Part shown: one piece after another, positions 33,736 to 41,925 of the stretch
How the letters are laid out: each line of letters begins with the position of its first letter
Numbering within the stretch: position 1 is the first letter of the stretch
Assembly (NCBI GenBank): GCA_022775085.1
Contig: JALFJQ010000003.1
Location: 1-50,711, forward strand
From: Clostridiales bacterium
Lineage (GTDB): Bacteria > Bacillota > Clostridia > Oscillospirales > Oscillospiraceae
Direction: 5' to 3'
DNA length: 50,711 bases
The notes under the pieces: model-generated
Seen by the model: only the letters and a program-made list of their open reading frames with translations
Database searches by the model: none
Told to the model about the DNA's origin: nothing
Program-made: the position numbers and the translations under genes

Positions 33736-35118
33736 TCATTTGATCTTGGGCAGGGACGCGGCGGCCACGGACTGGCCCACCCGGCGCATCTTCTCATCGG
33801 GCAGAGTGACCAGGCACTTTTTCGCCAGTTCGGGGTACTCCTCCGACAGAATGTCGTTGCAGACCTTCAGAATGGTGTCGCCGCCCTTGCCGGACATGAC
33901 CCGGCCCAGCAGCATCATGTAGTTGATGTCGTAGAACTGGGAGTAGAGCACAGTGGTGTAGGCAAGATACGCGCCAATGGTCTCGAAAATGGCGACGGCA
34001 CGGGGGTCATCTTCTGCCATCAGGGCCTGAACGAACTTCAGCTTTTCCGCCAGAGACAGCTCCTCGGGAATCTCGATACCGGCAGCAGGGGCCAGCTTGA
34101 TGACGGCGTCCTGTGAGAAATACTTGCAGCCCACGCCGTAGTCGGTAGACCACTCGTCCTGCATGGCCCCGGCCTGCAAATCCACGGGAGCGAAGGCCAG
34201 CTCGTTGATCCAGCCCAGCACGTTCTGATCCCCGTCCACGTAACCCACGGCCTCGGAGGTGCCCATGGCAATGCCCATCAGGTTGCCCTTGCCCAGACCC
34301 ATGGCCCCGGCCAAGGCGGACACGTCGCCGTCGTTGGCAACCAGAATGGGGATGCTGGGGTCGATCTCGGCGGCAGCCCGGTCATAGATGGTCTTGACCT
34401 TGTCCCAGTTGGAACGGGGCACCTTGATGAACAGGGAGGCAACCATGGGGGCGTTGCCGATGAAGGTGCCGGCGGAGGACACGCCGATGGCGTCCACACG
34501 GGGCATTTTGGAGGCGGCGGTCTTGAAGGCCTCCACAATGTGGCCGAAGTGGTAATCGGGGTCCTCGTTCAGCTTGGGGAACCAGACCACTTCCTCGGAA
34601 TAGACGCACTCGCCGTCGATGACTGCGGATACCTTCCGGTCAGAGCCGCCGGCGTCAAAGCCGATGCGGCAGCCGTCCATATTGCCGCCCATAGGCTCGG
34701 CAATCTCGTTGGCGGCGGGGCAGGCATCCAGCGGCAGGTCGAGGATTTCCAGATCCCGTTCGTAGAGCTGGTTGACAAAGGTGAAGTCAAAGTGGCGCTC
34801 GCCCTCTGGGGTGTAAGCCTTTTGCAGCCGCTGGGCCAGTTCAGAGCAGCCGCAGATGCAGACACGGAAGCCGCCGGTGGACCACAGCAGGAACTTCACA
34901 TACCGCTCCACATAGCGGTAGTCGGCTTCCACCATGTCCGGGGTTCCGTGGATGAAGGTTCTGTGGACGGAAACCCGGCCCTTGTTCCGCACCAAAGCGA
35001 TGGCAATGGGCTTTTCCGCGCCCTTCAGGTAGGCTTCCCGCCAGACGCCGAAGGGAATGAAGGTCGGATCCAGCTTTGGGGGATGCTTCATCTGATATTC
35101 AACACCTAAATACTGCAT
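33736..35118 (-). CDS. ROK-like sugar kinase family protein
   Basis: A 460-residue protein of the ROK/hexokinase-like ATPase fold. The phosphate-1 loop is GFDAGGSDRKVSAVIDG near 150; ILVANDGDVSALAGAMGLG carries the segment where ROK kinases have their catalytic Asp; MGIAMGTSEAVGYVDGDQ follows. It differs from typical ROK kinases by about 150 extra N-terminal residues and by lacking the usual zinc-binding Cys cluster. Immediate linkage to nagB suggests a kinase or sensor for an amino sugar such as GlcNAc, which is inference. Own promoter at 35154-35181; AGGAGGT precedes the ATG. Confidence 0.75.
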   Translation of the reverse strand: MQYLGVEYQMKHPPKLDPTFIPFGVWREAYLKGAEKPIAIALVRNKGRVSVHRTFIHGTPDMVEADYRYVERYVKFLLWSTGGFRVCICGCSELAQRLQKAYTPEGERHFDFTFVNQLYERDLEILDLPLDACPAANEIAEPMGGNMDGCRIGFDAGGSDRKVSAVIDGECVYSEEVVWFPKLNEDPDYHFGHIVEAFKTAASKMPRVDAIGVSSAGTFIGNAPMVASLFIKVPRSNWDKVKTIYDRAAAEIDPSIPILVANDGDVSALAGAMGLGKGNLMGIAMGTSEAVGYVDGDQNVLGWINELAFAPVDLQAGAMQDEWSTDYGVGCKYFSQDAVIKLAPAAGIEIPEELSLAEKLKFVQALMAEDDPRAVAIFETIGAYLAYTTVLYSQFYDINYMMLLGRVMSGKGGDTILKVCNDILSEEYPELAKKCLVTLPDEKMRRVGQSVAAASLPKIK

Positions 35119-35153
35119 AGGAATACCTCCTGTCTATTTTTTCATCTGCGTGT

Positions 35154-35181
35154 ATCATAGCATATCTGCACAGGGAATCAA
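35154..35181 (-). promoter_or_regulatory. Promoter of the ROK-like gene and nagB
   Basis: On the minus strand TTGATT (35181-35176), 16-base spacer, TATGAT (35159-35154), 36 bases before the ATG. Confidence 0.7.
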
Positions 35182-35225
35182 TAGCATTATCAACTGTCTT
35201 TTGTCATTTTTGACGACAGAAAATG

Positions 35226-35978
35226 GGCCGCTCACACCGTTTCCCTTATTGGGCCATCTGCCGGGTAAACGGATATAGGCCGCCGAGGCCAGCCCCTGAA
35301 GGTACGGCTGCGCCGCCCGCCGATCTCCGGGGTTTTCCGCCGGGGAATGATCGGTATACAGGAATTCCTCCGCAAGCAGCAGGCAATAGGCTGCACCCAG
35401 CAGTGCATCAACGGCTGTCGTACAGAGAAGCACCGACACGGGATACAGTGCAATTCGTTGTCCACAATCCCGGCGAGATACCCTACCATCCTCCAAAGAA
35501 AGAAGCCCTCAGCTATGATGGAATCGCAGACGAAAAAACGACCGTCCCGCTTTTGCAAATGAAGCGGGGCGGCTTTTATGATCTATGCAGGATGCTAAAC
35601 CCGATAGACTTCCTCGGATGGAATCTCCGGGGAATGATAGGCAACGATTTTGGAAAAGCGTATGTCATTTTCTTGTAAAGGCGGAGCGGGTACGAATATC
35701 GCCGCGGGCAAAGACATGGTTCCAGCGTGCAAAAACGTTCGTCCATTTTCATACATATTTCGATTTGCACATCTCCGTATCTCTCCGTAACTGTACCACC
35801 GATAGGTGTATCACTCAGCCGAGCTTCTGCTCCGGGCTGTATGGTGCTGTAACCCCCTTCGTCTCTCTGGAACTTCATAAACCACAGTTTGGCATCCTAG
35901 GGTCTGATGTTGCGGATGGTGTGGCAAAACCCTTGATTCAAATAGAGAACGACATCAGCGGGTGGGTTTTGGTTCTAT
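35226..35978. other. Decayed sequence, possible pseudogene on the minus strand
   Basis: No intact gene. The minus strand gives protein-like stretches in changing frames, such as ENDIRFSKIVAYHSPEIPSEEVYRV followed by a stop near 35600, and GYSTIQPGAEARLSDTPIGG near 35800-35850, which would join after one frame shift. None has a start with a ribosome site and I recognise no family. I read this as a degraded gene or decayed mobile DNA between nagB-ROK and the glycosyltransferase. Confidence 0.4.
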
Positions 35979-36045
35979 GGCAACACCGCATAATTCGGCA
36001 AGGAATCTCAGCGAGAGATTTTGTGCCGAATTATGCGGTGTTGCC
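35979..36045. repeat. Long perfect palindrome, GGCAACACCGCA family
   Basis: 22-base perfect inverted arms (35979-36000 and 36024-36045), outer end GGCAACACCGCA, around a 23-base centre ending GAGAGATTTTG. A longer relative with the same ends and centre lies at 41306-41466. It stops 9 bases past the glycosyltransferase stop, so it may also end that transcript. Confidence 0.8.
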
Positions 36046-36053
36046 CTAAAAAA

Positions 36054-37496
36054 CTATGGTTTCTTTGTCAGGAGATATGCATCCGTGTTCTCTTCACACT
36101 TCCACTGCCCCAAATATTCCACATAGTATATGCTGTCATATTCATCAGGCGGTGTTTCTCCCACGTTTAACAACATGATTGCACAATCTACAGTGTCGCA
36201 ATTGAAATCAGCCAGTGCCGCTCTGTTTGGATAGGGATTTGCCGCTGATGGCTTATTTCCACAGTAAATGCTTTTGTCCGTGACATAATACCCGAGTGTT
36301 CCACAGACGTGCGGCTGGTCAATCACGATATACGCATCCACGTCATGATATTCTTTTATGGGTAGATAATTTTGATTTGTATGCTTTGAATATACGGTAA
36401 AGCCATAATTGCTGATGCCGCCCATTAACACAACGCACAAAACTCCACAAAATAACGTGTCATTATTTGCTTTACCCAACACGATGGCCATAAATGTCAC
36501 AAGAAGAGGAACTGAAGGGGCAAGATAGCGGATGATAAACACAGGCCTTACAAGAATGGACGCTACCACGCCGACAGTCAGCGTTCCCACTGGAATGAGG
36601 AGACAGCAAATACACAGAATAATCTCTCTTTTTTCTTTGCTCCGTAAAGTCCACACGAAACATGCAAGATAGGCTACCGAGAAAAGCAGTGAATAAAGCA
36701 CAGATGCTCCTGCGGGAAAACCTGGAAGTCCGAAAAGCCCGTCCAGATAGCCCAATAGCGTACGTACCGTTATTTCTCCAATCCAGTATTCATTATTTAC
36801 CTTGTACACAAGCTGATTGATAAAGGATGAAAGCCATGGCGCATATAAAATAATCGAAATCACAACGGACAGCAGCCATTTCTTTATCAGCAGGCTATCT
36901 TTGCTTGCTGCGATAGCAAACAACAACAATCCGTAAATCATGCAGATTGAGACAAAGGCAAAGTAATGGGAATATGCGGCCAAAACACCGGAAACGACCA
37001 GACCGGTCATGTCTTTCCAACGACCATGTTCCAACCAGAAGCGGTACGCAAAGACGGCGCAGGCAAAGACACAGGCGGATGCCAGTGAGTACATTCTGAC
37101 TTCGACACTGTAAGACATAGCAAACGGAAAGCAAAAAAACATAACCATAAACAAGATGGCCGTTTTTTCATTAAAGTATTTTTTAATCTGGATTCCGCCA
37201 AAAATGAGTATGAACAGATAGGGTAGTATGGACGCAATTTGGGCAGCCAGCAAACTGTAGTGAAAGGGGGCGGTGAGTATTTTTAAGTACCAATAGTATA
37301 TGGGGGGATGCACATCAGCCGCAGTGATCGTCCATATTTCCGAAAAGGAGTGTTTAACCATAGCGAATGAGTAAGCCTCATCTGTCCAAATGGTATCTCC
37401 TCCGACTTGCATCAGATACAGAACAAAAAAGGAGCCTGATAGAATCCAGAATATTTTATGAAAATGCCTTGAAATATAGCTATCTATTTTTTGCAT
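36054..37496 (-). CDS. GT-C type membrane glycosyltransferase (ArnT/PMT-like)
   Basis: A 480-residue protein with about ten hydrophobic segments and a soluble C-terminal domain of about 100 residues. After the first helix it has WTDEAYSF (D39, E40), the acidic motif of the first external loop in GT39/GT83-like enzymes that use lipid-linked sugar donors, then DVHPPIYYWYLK (61-72). It would glycosylate an envelope polymer or protein outside the membrane; acceptor unknown. The gene is visibly more AT-rich than its neighbours, lies alone between degraded sequence and prfC, and may be acquired. AGGAGG precedes the ATG. Confidence 0.75.
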   Translation of the reverse strand: MQKIDSYISRHFHKIFWILSGSFFVLYLMQVGGDTIWTDEAYSFAMVKHSFSEIWTITAADVHPPIYYWYLKILTAPFHYSLLAAQIASILPYLFILIFGGIQIKKYFNEKTAILFMVMFFCFPFAMSYSVEVRMYSLASACVFACAVFAYRFWLEHGRWKDMTGLVVSGVLAAYSHYFAFVSICMIYGLLLFAIAASKDSLLIKKWLLSVVISIILYAPWLSSFINQLVYKVNNEYWIGEITVRTLLGYLDGLFGLPGFPAGASVLYSLLFSVAYLACFVWTLRSKEKREIILCICCLLIPVGTLTVGVVASILVRPVFIIRYLAPSVPLLVTFMAIVLGKANNDTLFCGVLCVVLMGGISNYGFTVYSKHTNQNYLPIKEYHDVDAYIVIDQPHVCGTLGYYVTDKSIYCGNKPSAANPYPNRAALADFNCDTVDCAIMLLNVGETPPDEYDSIYYVEYLGQWKCEENTDAYLLTKKP

Positions 37497-37558
37497 GATT
37501 TCCTCCTAACCCGATATTTATGTTGTGCCCGCTGCCGCACGGCGCGGGTTCAAAAAGC

Positions 37559-37580
37559 GGCGGGCTGAGAACAGCCCGCC
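37559..37580 (-). terminator. Terminator after prfC
   Basis: GGCGGGCTG and CAGCCCGCC around 4 bases, followed on the minus strand by GCTTTTTG, 40 bases past the prfC stop. Confidence 0.85.
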
Positions 37581-37619
37581 CTGCGGAACACAGATCAATT
37601 TCAGCTTTCGGCCAACTGC

Positions 37620-39212
37620 TTACCCTTCCTGCACCACAATTTCGGACACCTTCAGCCCCGGGTTTCGGCGGCAGGTGAAGTCGATGGCCCAGTAGCTGCT
37701 GAAAACCATCAGATTTCGCCCGCGGTAGTCCTCCAGCAGCTCCGCGTCGCTGCCCAGATTCAGGTCGCTCAGGTCGCCGGGGTACTCGTCAATCAGGCGG
37801 ATTTCCTCATAGGGCAGCGTCTCCATCCGAAGATCCACGCCGTACTCGTTCTTCATGCGGTACTGGAACACTTCCAGCTGCAGGATACCGACGACACCCA
37901 CGATGACCTCCTCCATACCGGAGTTGGGAAGCTTGAAAATCTGGATGGCGCCCTCCTGGGCGATCTGCTCCGTGCCCTTGACGAACTGCTTGCGCTTCAT
38001 GGAATCCTTGGCGGACACCCGGCAGAAGTGCTCGGGGGCGAAGGTGGGAATGCCGGAGTAGGTGAATTTCTTGCCCGGCACGGTGATGGTGTCGCCAATG
38101 GCGAAGATGCCCGGGTCAAACACGCCGATGACGTCGCCGGCGTAGGCCTCCTCCACGATCTCCCGTTCCGCAGCCATCAGCTGCTGGGGCTGGGACAGGC
38201 GCATCTTTTTGTTGCCCTGAACGTGGAAATATTCCGCGTCCCGGGAGAATTTGCCGGAACAGATACGCATAAAGGCCAGACGGTCCCGGTGGGCCTTGTT
38301 CATATTTGCCTGAATTTTAAAGACGAAAGCGGAAAAATCCGGGTCAAAGGTGTCGATGACGCCGCAGTCCGCCGTCCGGGGCAGGGGCGGGGGCGTCAGC
38401 TTCAGGAACGCCTCCAGGAACGGCTCAATGCCGAAGTTGGTCAGAGCGGAGCCGAAGAACACCGGGGACAGCTGGCCGTTTTGCACGGCTTCCACGTCCA
38501 TTTCCCGCCCGGCAGACAGAAGCTCCACGTCGTCAATGAGCTGCTGATGCTTGGCTTCACTTCCCAGCAGGTCGGCGACCTGGGGATCGTACAGGTCAAC
38601 TTCCAGCTTGTCCGCCCGGGACTTGCCGTTCACGCCGGAGAAGAACAGCAGTTCCGCCTTCTCCCGGTCGTAGACGCCCTGAAAATCCTTGCCGCAGCCG
38701 ATGGGCCAGTTCATGGCGTAGGTCTCGATGCCCAGCTCCCGCTCCACCTCGTCCAGCAGGTCGAAGGGATCTTTCGTCTCCCGGTCCATTTTGTTGACGA
38801 AGGTAAAGATGGGAATGTGCCGCATGGCGCAGACCTTAAAGAGCTTTCTCGTCTGAGGCTCCACGCCCTTGGCGCCGTCGATGACCATGACGGCGGAGTC
38901 CGCCGCCATCAGGGTGCGGTAGGTGTCCTCAGAGAAGTCCTGGTGGCCCGGGGTGTCCAGAATGTTGATGCAGAAGCCCTCGTACTGGAACTGCATGACA
39001 GAGGATGTGACGGAGATACCGCGCTGCTTTTCGATCTCCATCCAGTCGGAGGTGGCGGCGCGGGAATTCTTCTTGCCCTTGACCACACCGGCCTGAGCGA
39101 TGGCGCCGCCGTAGAGCAGAAATTTTTCTGTCAAAGTGGTTTTACCGGCATCGGGGTGGGAGATGATGGCGAAGGTTCGCCGCCGGCTGATTTCTTCCTG
39201 TAAGGTTGACAT
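37620..39212 (-). CDS. prfC: Peptide chain release factor 3
   Basis: A 530-residue translational GTPase that recycles RF1/RF2 after termination. G1 AIISHPDAGKTT (about 15-26), switch I around QRGISVTSS, G3 DTPGHQDFSEDTYRTL and G4 NKMDRET are present, then domains II and III ending LMVFSSYWAIDF. The SEDTYRTLMAADSAVMVIDGAKG segment separates RF3 from EF-G. I chose the ATG at 39212 (MSTLQEEISRR), which has GGAGGG upstream, over the one at 39227. A TGCTATACT extended -10 lies just upstream near 39240. Confidence 0.96.
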   Translation of the reverse strand: MSTLQEEISRRRTFAIISHPDAGKTTLTEKFLLYGGAIAQAGVVKGKKNSRAATSDWMEIEKQRGISVTSSVMQFQYEGFCINILDTPGHQDFSEDTYRTLMAADSAVMVIDGAKGVEPQTRKLFKVCAMRHIPIFTFVNKMDRETKDPFDLLDEVERELGIETYAMNWPIGCGKDFQGVYDREKAELLFFSGVNGKSRADKLEVDLYDPQVADLLGSEAKHQQLIDDVELLSAGREMDVEAVQNGQLSPVFFGSALTNFGIEPFLEAFLKLTPPPLPRTADCGVIDTFDPDFSAFVFKIQANMNKAHRDRLAFMRICSGKFSRDAEYFHVQGNKKMRLSQPQQLMAAEREIVEEAYAGDVIGVFDPGIFAIGDTITVPGKKFTYSGIPTFAPEHFCRVSAKDSMKRKQFVKGTEQIAQEGAIQIFKLPNSGMEEVIVGVVGILQLEVFQYRMKNEYGVDLRMETLPYEEIRLIDEYPGDLSDLNLGSDAELLEDYRGRNLMVFSSYWAIDFTCRRNPGLKVSEIVVQEG

Positions 39213-39406
39213 TGATGATCCCTCCATATTTTTTTCAGTATAGCAAACCCGGAGGGCCTTCTAGTGGGGAGTATGGTAACGCATAAAGCCTCCAAAATGG
39301 TCCTTTTTTCAAATGAATTCAGTCTATCACAGATTCACAGGATTTACAAGGGGAGGGAAGAAATTATTCCCCGAAGTTGTTTCTCATCCTATTTTTCCTG
39401 TTATGA

Positions 39407-39435
39407 TTGACATTTATCGCGGATTGTGGAATAAT
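39407..39435 (+). promoter_or_regulatory. Promoter of aspS
   Basis: TTGACA at 39407-39412, 17-base spacer, AATAAT at 39430-39435, 37 bases before the ATG. The leader is too short for a T-box. The remainder of the 260-base gap shows no other feature. Confidence 0.8.
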
Positions 39436-39472
39436 ATATGGGCTAAATATTAGACAAGAGAGGATCGTTTCT

Positions 39473-41242
39473 ATGATGCAATCCAGAACACATACCTGCG
39501 GTGAGCTGCGCCTTTCTGACGCCGGCAAAACCGTTACCATTGTCGGTTGGCTGGAAAATGTCCGGGAGGTCGGCTCCAACTTTGCCTTCTGCGTCCTGCG
39601 GGACTACTACGGAACCACCCAGGTAGTCATTGAGACTGAGGATATGATGAAGCTGGTCAAGCCCATCAACAAGGAATCCACCCTGTCCGTCACCGGCGTT
39701 GTCCGGGAGCGGGAGAGCAAGAATACCAAGATCCCCACCGGCGACATTGAGGTCGTGCCTGAGAAAATCGAAGTGCTGGGCAAGTGCGTCCACAACCAGC
39801 TGCCCTTCGAGATCAACAAGAGTAAGGATGCCGACGAGAACACCCGTCTCAAGTACCGCTTCCTTGATCTGCGGAACCCCGCTGTCAAAAGTAACATCGT
39901 CCTGCGCTGCCAGGTGGTAGCCGAGCTGCGGCGGCTCATGACTGAAAAGGGCTTCCTGGAGATCACCACCCCCATCCTCACTGCTTCCTCCCCTGAGGGC
40001 GCACGGGACTATCTGGTGCCCGCCCGGAACCACCCCGGCAAGTTCTACGCCCTGCCCCAGGCGCCCCAGCAGTTTAAGCAATTGCTGATGACCTCCGGCT
40101 TCGACCGCTACTTCCAGATCGCTCCCTGCTTCCGGGACGAGGATGCCCGGGCCGACCGTACCCCCGGCGAGTTCTACCAGCTGGATATGGAAATGGCCTT
40201 CGCCACCCAGGAGGATGTGCTGAGTACCCTGGAAGACGTGCTGGTGCCGGTCTTTGAAAAGTTCGGCAAGTACAAGCGGGTATCTCAGGCCCCCTTCCGC
40301 CACATCCCCTTCAACGAGGCCATGGAGCGCTACGGCTCCGACAAGCCCGACCTGCGGATCGACCTGGAAATTCAGGACATCACCGCTGAGGTCCAGGGCT
40401 GCGGCTTCGGCCCCTTTGAGGGCGCAACGGTAAAGGCCGTGGCAGTGGACAACTTCACTCAGGCCAGAAAGTGGATTGACAAGCTGCTGACCGATGTGGA
40501 AGTGCAGACCGGCAATAAGGCCTGCTGGTTCAAGGTGGACGAGAACGGCCAGCTCACCGGCGGCGTTTCCAAGTTCCTCACCGATTACACCGAAGTTCTG
40601 ACCACCAAGCTGAACCTGAAGCCCGGTTCCTTCGTGTGCATGGCTGCCGGCAAGAAAGCCGCCGCGCAAAAGACCGCCGGCGTGATCCGTACCCTGCTGG
40701 GTAAGCGCGTCCCCGGTCACTTCGACGAGGAGCAGTATGCCCTGTGCTGGATTGTGGACTTCCCCATGTACGAGATCGGCGAGGAGTCCGGGCAGCTGGA
40801 ATTCTGCCACAACCCCTTCTCCATGCCTCAGGGCGGTCTGAAAGCCCTGGAGGATGCCGAGGGCGACACCGAAAAGCTGCTGAATATCAAGGCCGACCAG
40901 TACGATCTGGTGGTCAACGGCTACGAGTCCGCCTCCGGTGCTGTCCGGAACCATGACCCGGAGATTATGGTCAAGGCTTTCCAGATGGTGGGTCTGGGCG
41001 AGGAGGACGTGAAGGCCAAGTTCCCCGCCATGTACAACGCCTTCACCTATGGCGCTCCCCCCCACGCAGGCGCCGCTCCCGGAGTTGACCGGCTGATTAT
41101 GCTGCTCACCGGGGAGGAATCCATCCGGGAGGTCATCACCTTCCCCATGAACAAGAACGCACAGGATCTGATGATGGGTGCGCCCACCACCGTGGACAAG
41201 TCCCAGCTAGATACCGTGCACATCGCTTTGATTGAGGAATAA
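39473..41242 (+). CDS. aspS: Aspartyl-tRNA synthetase
   Basis: A 589-residue class II synthetase charging tRNA-Asp. N-terminal anticodon-binding OB fold (about 1-105, VTIVGWLENVRE), motif 2 FRDEDARADRTPGEFYQLD, the bacterial GAD insertion domain (about 280-420), and motif 3 GAAPGVDRLIMLL. Length and insertion fit the bacterial type. Motif 2 reads RTPGEFYQLD where many bacteria have RQPEFTQLD, as in some Clostridia. The ATG at 39473 has AGAGAGGA upstream; an adjacent ATG at 39476 could serve, and the frame open to 39407 starts in the promoter. Confidence 0.96.
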   Translation: MMQSRTHTCGELRLSDAGKTVTIVGWLENVREVGSNFAFCVLRDYYGTTQVVIETEDMMKLVKPINKESTLSVTGVVRERESKNTKIPTGDIEVVPEKIEVLGKCVHNQLPFEINKSKDADENTRLKYRFLDLRNPAVKSNIVLRCQVVAELRRLMTEKGFLEITTPILTASSPEGARDYLVPARNHPGKFYALPQAPQQFKQLLMTSGFDRYFQIAPCFRDEDARADRTPGEFYQLDMEMAFATQEDVLSTLEDVLVPVFEKFGKYKRVSQAPFRHIPFNEAMERYGSDKPDLRIDLEIQDITAEVQGCGFGPFEGATVKAVAVDNFTQARKWIDKLLTDVEVQTGNKACWFKVDENGQLTGGVSKFLTDYTEVLTTKLNLKPGSFVCMAAGKKAAAQKTAGVIRTLLGKRVPGHFDEEQYALCWIVDFPMYEIGEESGQLEFCHNPFSMPQGGLKALEDAEGDTEKLLNIKADQYDLVVNGYESASGAVRNHDPEIMVKAFQMVGLGEEDVKAKFPAMYNAFTYGAPPHAGAAPGVDRLIMLLTGEESIREVITFPMNKNAQDLMMGAPTTVDKSQLDTVHIALIEE

Positions 41243-41305
41243 GTCCGCAGGGCGAACAGCCAATGCCTTCCCCACAGAGGAAGGCTCAGCAAGAGATTCT
41301 GTTAG

Positions 41306-41466
41306 GGCAACACCGCATAATGGGGCAAGGAAATTCGGCGAGAGATTTTGGTCCAAGCGAAAGTATGGAAAATGCGGGAATACTGGATGTATTTCCCATT
41401 TTTCATGCTGCACGATTGGGGCAAAAGATCCGCCGAAGCCCGCTGCTCCCATTGTGCGGTGTTGCC
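41306..41466. repeat. Inverted-repeat element, GGCAACACCGCA family (long form)
   Basis: Ends GGCAACACCGCA (41306) and TGCGGTGTTGCC (to 41466) are inverted. The left interior GGCGAGAGATTTTG matches the centre of the palindrome at 35979-36045, while extra sequence including an imperfect hairpin (ATGGAAAATG versus CATTTTTCAT) makes this copy longer. No ORF; likely non-autonomous mobile DNA downstream of aspS. Confidence 0.7.
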
Positions 41467-41469
41467 TTA

Positions 41470-41728
41470 GTCTTAGTTTCGAAAACGCGGGAATACTGTA
41501 ATTGCGGAACTGCGCAAAAGATCTGCTGATACTGATTCTCTTTTAAAATGGTTAATCAATCCGGATTAAACATTTTATTAGAGGATCATATGAGACGGGA
41601 ATATGTGATTTTCTATTCCGAAAATCACATATTCGGCAACGCCACCAGGCGGTGCCTTCTCGATAAAAATTGAACATTTTTATCGAGAATTAGTATGAAA
41701 TCCCCGGACGCAATTGTGCGGTGCTGCC
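41470..41728. repeat. Second, partial GGCAACACCGCA-family copy, split by the four-hairpin element
   Basis: Left piece 41470-41529 repeats parts of the preceding copy (GCGGGAATACTG, GCAAAAGATC). Right piece 41696-41728 ends TTGTGCGGTGCTGCC, matching the other copy's right end. The element at 41530-41695 lies between them, as a nested insertion would. Confidence 0.6.
41530..41695 (-). repeat. Four-hairpin MITE-like element, copy B
   Basis: Inverted relative to copy A (4586-4778). Ends TACTGATTCTC and GAGAATTAGTA, bounded by TA. Read on the minus strand: a perfect 13-bp stem (arm TCTCGATAAAAAT, 41688-41658), the short stem GGCACCGCC...GTTGCC (41656-41635), a perfect 14-bp stem (arm AATATGTGATTTTC, loop GGAATA, 41633-41600), box CCCGTCTCAT (41599-41590), and a 13-bp stem with one mismatch (41577-41544). 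Order, loop and box equal copy A; most arm sequences do not. Confidence 0.75.
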
Positions 41729-41733
41729 ATAAG

Positions 41734-41766
41734 AAAAAGGCGTGACGAAAATGGTCACGCCTTTTT
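41734..41766. terminator. Terminator before the prophage
   Basis: AAAAAGGCGTGAC pairs with GTCACGCCTTTTT around 7 bases, with T-runs possible on both strands. It probably ends aspS-side transcription displaced by the inserted repeats. Confidence 0.8.
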
Positions 41767-41830
41767 CCTCAAATGGATAGCCGCAAAGCGGCGAACGGTC
41801 TGTTCGGCGGCAGTGCCAAGAGCAAAAGAA

Positions 41831-41863
41831 ATACCTGACTTGCAATTCCATCAAGTCAGGTAT
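41831..41863 (-). terminator. Terminator of the original tRNA-His transcript
   Basis: ATACCTGACTTG pairs with CAAGTCAGGTAT just beyond the tRNA 3' end on the minus strand, followed by TTCTTTT. Confidence 0.75.
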
Positions 41864-41869
41864 CTTTTC

Positions 41870-41895
41870 TGGGGTGGATAATGGGACTCGAACCC
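41870..41895 (-). other. Prophage attachment site: 3' end of a tRNA-His gene
   Basis: On the minus strand GGGTTCGAGTCCC and ATTATCCACCCCA form the T-loop/T-stem 3' strand and acceptor end of a tRNA. The CC before CCA (discriminator C) is characteristic of tRNA-His, and E. coli tRNA-His ends almost identically. The 5' half is absent here and the integrase gene ends 31 bases away, so this is the attL/attR-type remnant; the intact tRNA should be at the far prophage end, outside the window. Confidence 0.8.
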
Positions 41896-41925
41896 GATTA
41901 AAAAAACGCTAAACCCGTTGCGGCT

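Noticed and set aside
39213..39472. T-box riboswitch before aspS
   Set aside because: The promoter at 39407-39435 leaves a leader of only about 30 bases, with no room for specifier and antiterminator stems.
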